From contig CAVUFS010000012.1 in NCBI GenBank assembly GCA_963740675.1, positions 62,001 to 126,000 on the forward strand: a stretch of 64,000 nucleotides of DNA. The letters run 5' to 3'. Within the stretch, counting starts at the first letter, position 1, and each line of letters starts with the position of its first letter. The notes under the pieces were generated by a model that was not told where the DNA came from, searched no databases, and saw only the letters and a program-made list of their open reading frames with translations. Position numbers and translations under genes: made by a program. This DNA is from CAIKMD01 sp963740675 (GTDB lineage: Bacteria; Pseudomonadota; Alphaproteobacteria; ATCC43930; CGMCC-115725). Of the stretch, positions 59,916 through 64,000 are shown in pieces.

Positions 59916-61061
59916 ATGCGTTTCGTCTGCTTCACATTGATGCCGTATCGTCCTCTCGATATGGCGGAACGACGCAAACATCGTTCCGCCTGGGTCGTTC
60001 TGCCCAACGAGCTCTACGATCCCGAGAAAGGCGCCAACGAGTACGAGTCTTATATCGACCACCTGGTTTCGGCCGAAGCACTCGGCTTCGACGTGGTCGC
60101 GGTGAACGAGCATCATCAAACGGCCTATGGCTTGATGCCCGCGCCAAACCTCATTGCGAGCGCTCTTATCCAGCGGACGAAGCGCGTGAAGATCGCGGTG
60201 CTCGGCCGTGCCCTGCCGCTGGTGAACAATCCGATTACCATTGCCGAAGAATTCGCGATGCTCGACACGCTGTCGCGCGGCCGGATGATCGCCGGCTTCG
60301 TGCGTGGTATCGGCACGGAATATCATGCGACGGGCCTCAACCCCGTCTTCTCGCATGACCAATTCCACGACGCGCATGATCTGATCGTGCAAGCCTGGAC
60401 ACGGCCCGGTCCTTTCGAATTCGAGAGCGAGAATTACAACTTCCGCTACGTCAATCTTTGGCCACGCCCCTATCAGCGGCCGCATCCGCCGATCTGGATC
60501 CCGTCGCAAGGCTCGGCCGAGACCATCGACTGGGCCGCCCATCCAACGCGCAAATATCCGTTTCTCGTCACCTTTAGCGCGCATGATCTGGTGGCGCGCT
60601 ATCTCAATGCGTATCGCGACCGGGCGCGCGAATACGGCTATGACGCCAGCGGCGACCAACTCGGCTGGGCGGTGCCGATCTATGTCGCCGATACCGACGA
60701 GCGGGCACGTGCAGAAGCCAAGGCAGGCATCGAATCGCTGTTCAATGAGTTCCTGAACAATCCGTGGCAGATGCTGCTGCCGCCCGGCTATACGTCGCTC
60801 GGCTCAACTAAGCGCATGATGAAGATGCGCACCGCGCTCGGCACGCGTCCCAAGCATCAAACCATCGACGCGCTGATGGAATCGGGTACCGCTTTGATCG
60901 GCAGCCCGAAGACGATCATCGAGAAGATCGAGAAGATGCGTGAGATCACCGGCTTCCAGAACCTCGTCTCGATGCTGCAATTCGGCGTGTTGCCCGACGA
61001 ATTGGCGAAGCGAAACATCGAGATGTTTGCGAGCGAGGTCATGCCGCGGTTGCGCGGCTGA
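59916..61061 (+). CDS. LLM-class flavin-dependent oxidoreductase
   Basis: A 381-residue luciferase-like monooxygenase using reduced flavin and O2. It shows EHHQTAYGLMPAPNLIASAL, GRALPLVNNPITIAEEFAML and DTLSRGRMIAGFVRGIGTEY, typical of the group. It is not closely like the SsuD/SfnG-type gene at 46418. Paired with the alpha/beta hydrolase, it resembles gene pairs that oxidise then hydrolyse a ring or ester compound. The substrate is unknown. It ends 9 bp before the convergent LysR gene. Confidence 0.9.
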   Translation: MRFVCFTLMPYRPLDMAERRKHRSAWVVLPNELYDPEKGANEYESYIDHLVSAEALGFDVVAVNEHHQTAYGLMPAPNLIASALIQRTKRVKIAVLGRALPLVNNPITIAEEFAMLDTLSRGRMIAGFVRGIGTEYHATGLNPVFSHDQFHDAHDLIVQAWTRPGPFEFESENYNFRYVNLWPRPYQRPHPPIWIPSQGSAETIDWAAHPTRKYPFLVTFSAHDLVARYLNAYRDRAREYGYDASGDQLGWAVPIYVADTDERARAEAKAGIESLFNEFLNNPWQMLLPPGYTSLGSTKRMMKMRTALGTRPKHQTIDALMESGTALIGSPKTIIEKIEKMREITGFQNLVSMLQFGVLPDELAKRNIEMFASEVMPRLRG

Positions 61062-61070
61062 CGCTTCGCC

Positions 61071-62000
61071 TCATGCGCTGGTGAGAAGCTCGTCCCAGGC
61101 CTGCTGCGTGTTCGCCATTTCGGCGCTGACGCGGTCGATGAAGGCGCGCGCGGCGGGACTGAGCAACTTGCCGCGCTCATGGATCAGAAACCAGCGAAAG
61201 CTGAGCGGCGGCTCGACCAGCGGATAGATGTAGAGATCGCCTTTGGCGACCTCGTCCAATATGCCGGTGATCGGAATGAGCGCCGCCCAATCGGAGGCGC
61301 GGGCCGTTTCCAGTACGCCGAGATAGCTGTCGACCACCATCGTGCGGCTGGGACGGATGATGCCGTTGCTGAGATATTGATGCAGGATGGGCCCCAAGAC
61401 CTGATGCCCCATCGGCAGCATCAGCTTGTAGCCGTCGAATTTTCGTAGATCGATCTTGGAGAACCGTTCGCCAAACGTCGGTGCGCCGCTGACCAGAACA
61501 AGCTCCTCTTCGAGGATCTGCGCGGCGTGAAGCGACGTATCATTCTCGTCCCAGGCACCGACAGCGAATTCCAGAACGCCGTTTCGGACCCATTCTTTCA
61601 ACGTGCCGCCGTAGCCTTCCAACACGGATAGTTCCACATCCGGATAACGTTCCGAAAAATCGGCAATCGTCCGTCCCAGGAACCGTTTGAAGAAGCTCGG
61701 TGGGAAGCCGCACTTTAGGCTGCCGAAGAGACCGTTCGACGACGCCAGCTCCGACATCTGTTGTTTGGCGAAATGCACGCCGTCGCGGATAGGCGTGCAC
61801 AATTCGTAGAATTTGCGTCCGAGATCGGTCGGCACGATGCCGCCTGATGTACGCTCAAACAACGTCACGCCAAGCTCTTCCTCGAGATGGCGTATCTGCA
61901 TGCTCAACGCCGGCTGTGCGACGTTTGCCTTGCGCGCCGCCGCCGAGAAGCTGCGATGCTCGTAAATCAGCATGAAATATCTGATCTGCCGCAGATCCAA
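61071..62000 (-). CDS. LysR family regulator of the hydrolase/monooxygenase genes
   Basis: A 309-residue LTTR. The N-terminal HTH (IRYFMLIYEHRSFSAAARKA) and effector domain (about 90-295) are typical; FERTSGGIVPTDLGRKFYEL follows the wing. It resembles CbbR/NAC-type members of aromatic or organic acid catabolism. It converges on the monooxygenase gene, so it would have to act on the promoter at about 59000-59130 in trans. Effector unknown. Confidence 0.92.
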   Translation of the reverse strand: MDLRQIRYFMLIYEHRSFSAAARKANVAQPALSMQIRHLEEELGVTLFERTSGGIVPTDLGRKFYELCTPIRDGVHFAKQQMSELASSNGLFGSLKCGFPPSFFKRFLGRTIADFSERYPDVELSVLEGYGGTLKEWVRNGVLEFAVGAWDENDTSLHAAQILEEELVLVSGAPTFGERFSKIDLRKFDGYKLMLPMGHQVLGPILHQYLSNGIIRPSRTMVVDSYLGVLETARASDWAALIPITGILDEVAKGDLYIYPLVEPPLSFRWFLIHERGKLLSPAARAFIDRVSAEMANTQQAWDELLTSA

Positions 62001-62136
62001 GGCACCCGTCCTCTTTTGCGCCTCTCTCTATTGCGCATTCGTCTTGTTGCGGGGGCAGCCTAGAACACGAACCCTCCCCGCGCGAGCGAGGAGGGTTGTG
62101 CGTTGAACGAAGGCCAGAAACGGCGAGCGGTCGCGC

Positions 62137-62433
62137 TTACTGGATTGGCGGCGCCACCGTGACCGTGCCGCTGCTGGTGGTCGGCATGACGGGCGCTGAG
62201 GTTGCTGGCTTCGGGCCGCTGGGAATGCTCTTGCTGCAGAAACCGTCCGGTCCCGGGTCGCAATTGGAATTGCCGTCGCCCTGGTGGACTTGGGCCTTCG
62301 CCTTGGCGAGCCACGGACTGTCGGCCCGGATGCAATTCGGCGTGCCTGGATTGCAAGCCGCGAGCGCAGGGGTGGTACCGGAGAGAGCGATCGCGCCGGC
62401 GACCGCCACAAGCGCCAAAAATTTTGTCGACAT
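62137..62433 (-). CDS. Small secreted hypothetical protein
   Basis: A 98-residue exported protein: ATG 62433 (AGGGAGACAGCTT upstream), signal peptide MSTKFLALVAVAGAIALSGT ending ALA/A, then a short mature chain with four Cys (CNPGTPNC, NCDPGPDGFC) and a Pro/Ser/Thr-rich C-terminal tail (PSGPKPATSAPVMPTTSSGT). The Cys may form disulfides in the periplasm or outside. I do not recognise a family. Confidence 0.72.
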   Translation of the reverse strand: MSTKFLALVAVAGAIALSGTTPALAACNPGTPNCIRADSPWLAKAKAQVHQGDGNSNCDPGPDGFCSKSIPSGPKPATSAPVMPTTSSGTVTVAPPIQ

Positions 62434-62581
62434 AAGCTGTCTCCCTTGTCTGGGGCGGCACAAGAGCGGCCCGCGTTGCGATACCAGCAAACGCTAGGCC
62501 GATGACGTACCGTAACCTGTGAGCCAGTTCACAAGCCGCAGCTTATTTCTCCCGCAAGCCACCGTGCCCTCGCTGGGTTTC

Positions 62582-63272
62582 TCAGCCCGGCCAAGCCTTT
62601 CCCCAGCCATCGGCGTGCACGACCTCGCTGAGCGGTCGGCGGGTGAGCGGACCGAAATGATCGACCGGCCAGCCGATCGGCATCATAGCGAAGGTGTCGA
62701 CATCGTCGGGCAAGCGCAACAGCGCTCTGACCTCGTCCTCGCAGCGGATGTGGTTGGTGGTGATGGTGGTGCCGAGGCCCAGCGCGCGGCAGGCGAGGAT
62801 GATGTTCTGGACCGCGGGATAGATGCTGGCGCCGCGAATTCGGCTCGCATAGGCGAGTTCCGCATCATGCCTCGCCCGCATTTCCGGCGGCAGCGAGTTC
62901 CACCGGCGGCACGACCGGACGGCGGAGGCATGGAATCAGGATCACCGGCGCCTCTCCCATGTGCTCCCAGAGATAGGCGCCCGTGGTCATCATACGCTGG
63001 TACTGGCGCTCGGTGAGGTGCGCAGGCTTGCCGCGCGCGGCATACATCGCTTCGGCGATCTTTGACGCTTTGGCGTAAATCGCACCCAGCCCGCGCCGCA
63101 CGTCAGGGTCGCGAGCCACGACGAAAGACCAATTCTGCGCATTGCCGGCGGAGGGCGCGCGGATCGCTGCGTCGAGTACTTGCATGATCAGCGCTTCGGG
63201 AACCGGATCCGGCTTGAGCCGCCGCAACGCACGCGCGGTGTGGATGGCCTCAAACAGCCCGATCTCGGACAT
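62582..63272 (-). pseudogene. Nitroreductase-family flavoprotein, frameshifted
   Basis: ATG 63272 (GGAGA upstream) opens a nitroreductase-like protein with FMN-site residues in TARALRRLKPDPV and RAPSAGNAQNWSF. The frame ends at AAAGNAGEA, but the next frame continues LPPEMRARHDAELAYASRIR, VQNIILACRALGLGTTITTN and IGWPVDHFGPLTRRPLSEVV to 62582. Dropping one base near 62894 gives a 229-residue enzyme reducing nitro or quinone compounds with NAD(P)H. It may be a true pseudogene or an assembly error. It is divergent from the glutathione transferase. Confidence 0.85.
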
Positions 63273-63587
63273 GGAATTCTCCACCTCTGAGCGCCTTATG
63301 CCGCGATTTAAACCTGCGCCGGACACGCTTACTAGTCCTTTGCTGGGAGGCTTGCGCGTTCAGGGAATCGAACGTTTTGTCGGTATTCTTGGCGGCTTAT
63401 CTATCCTGCTCGTGAGCGCATCCTCTGGACGAGTGTCACGACGGGAAATGCCGCAAACATAATCAGCGTTTTGTTCGAGCGCTGTTTGTCTCGATCGCAC
63501 CGCTGGCGACTTACATAACGATCGACCTATAATCGCGTGCTTTAAAGGCAACTTTCGCCGTCTAACGGCGCTGCAAGGGAGGCACGA
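63273..63587. other. Divergent intergenic region without a recognised gene
   Basis: 315 bases between the nitroreductase relic and the glutathione transferase. A TATAAT-like sequence occurs at 63528-63533 but without a good -35 element. Nothing else is recognised apart from the GGGAGG ribosome-binding site of the next gene. Confidence 0.5.
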
Positions 63588-64000
63588 ATGGCGTTGACGA
63601 TCTATGGCCAGGCGCAGTCGCGTACGAGCCGTGTCCTGTGGCTTGCCAAAGAGCTCGGGCTCCCATTCGAGCATGTGCCCGTCAACCAGCGGGCTGGCGA
63701 AACACGCAAACCCGATTTCCTGAACATCAACCCCAACGGGCACATCCCGGTCATCCGCGATGGCGATCTCGTGCTGTGGGAATCGCTCGCCATCAACCAG
63801 TACCTTATTCATAAGCATGGCGGGCCCCTCGCACCGAAGACGAGCGATGATTGGGGCCGGTTCTACATGTGGAGCATGTGGGCGATGACCGAGGTCGAGC
63901 CGCAAGCCAATCTTGTTTACCAGAACACGGTCGTCCTGCCCGAGGACAAGCGCAACCCGCAAGTGGCGGCCAACGCACGCGAGGCGCTGGAAGCACCCTT
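63588..64000 (+). CDS. Glutathione S-transferase, N-terminal part
   Basis: ATG 63588 follows AAGGGAGGCACGA. The visible 137 residues hold the thioredoxin-like GSH-binding domain with SRTSRVLWLAKELGLPFEHV, NPNGHIPVIRDGD and the WESLAINQYL helix (the catalytic Ser is likely in SRTSRV), followed by the start of the helical domain. The gene runs off the right edge. Substrate unknown; it may detoxify electrophiles together with the neighbouring redox genes. Confidence 0.93.
   Translation, partial: MALTIYGQAQSRTSRVLWLAKELGLPFEHVPVNQRAGETRKPDFLNINPNGHIPVIRDGDLVLWESLAINQYLIHKHGGPLAPKTSDDWGRFYMWSMWAMTEVEPQANLVYQNTVVLPEDKRNPQVAANAREALEAP

Overview
This window is chromosomal DNA of a GC-rich alphaproteobacterium, probably in or near the order Hyphomicrobiales. 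That placement is inferred from gene content and order: an aroQ–accB–accC–aat block followed by DUF2155, MlaD-family and NDUFA12-type complex I genes, a large cobalamin-dependent ribonucleotide reductase, DUF1236, and tandem-inverted REP sequences. No tRNA, rRNA, CRISPR array or transposase gene was recognised.

Region 1 (1-6057) has the 3' end of groEL with its terminator, a TetR repressor with a perfect palindromic operator, a small ORF plus LysR regulator, maleylacetoacetate isomerase facing a MarR regulator, and an orphan sensor histidine kinase. Region 2 (6058-11232) holds a MarR/MATE efflux divergon and a degraded duplication: an intact MATE gene followed by a broken aroQ, then a SulP transporter with its XRE regulator, then a broken MATE relic followed by the intact aroQ. 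Region 3 (11374-22233) places an RND-type tripartite efflux operon between aroQ and accB. It continues with accBC, aat and, on the minus strand, FAH-family hydrolase, NDUFA12, MlaD, a small protein and DUF2155.

Region 4 (22378-35042) contains a frameshifted isoprenylcysteine methyltransferase-like gene, nrdJ, an unexplained 0.8 kb stretch, an aromatic-acid-type MFS carrier, a LolA-like secreted protein, RidA and FemAB-like proteins, two tandem TRAP solute-binding proteins with no membrane subunits, and an isochorismatase-family hydrolase. Region 5 (35217-43883) has an MFS carrier, an ECF sigma/anti-sigma pair beside a fasciclin protein, a frameshifted cytochrome b gene with a Tat-exported molybdenum oxidoreductase, and a CocE hydrolase with an ABC binding protein.

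Region 6 (43956-54400) looks like an organosulfur or similar small-anion acquisition locus. It has a heme-binding HbpS-like protein, an NMT1-type binding protein, a flavin monooxygenase, a sigma-54 activator resembling SfnR, and a six-gene minus-strand operon. The operon encodes an AprA/SdhA-like flavoprotein, a 2[4Fe-4S] ferredoxin, a binding protein, two permeases (one frameshifted) and an ATPase. A near-consensus sigma-54 promoter with two upstream inverted repeats precedes it. Region 7 (54760-64000) carries DUF1236, a 3-hydroxyisobutyrate dehydrogenase-family enzyme, two MFS carriers, an alpha/beta hydrolase plus luciferase-like monooxygenase pair with a convergent LysR gene, a small secreted protein, a frameshifted nitroreductase and the start of a glutathione transferase.

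The most striking observations are the MATE/aroQ duplication in which each copy has lost the opposite gene, the sigma-54 promoter and enhancer-like repeats in front of the flavoprotein/ABC operon, and four genes broken by the same kind of +1 shift. The last point needs read-level checking before calling them pseudogenes.
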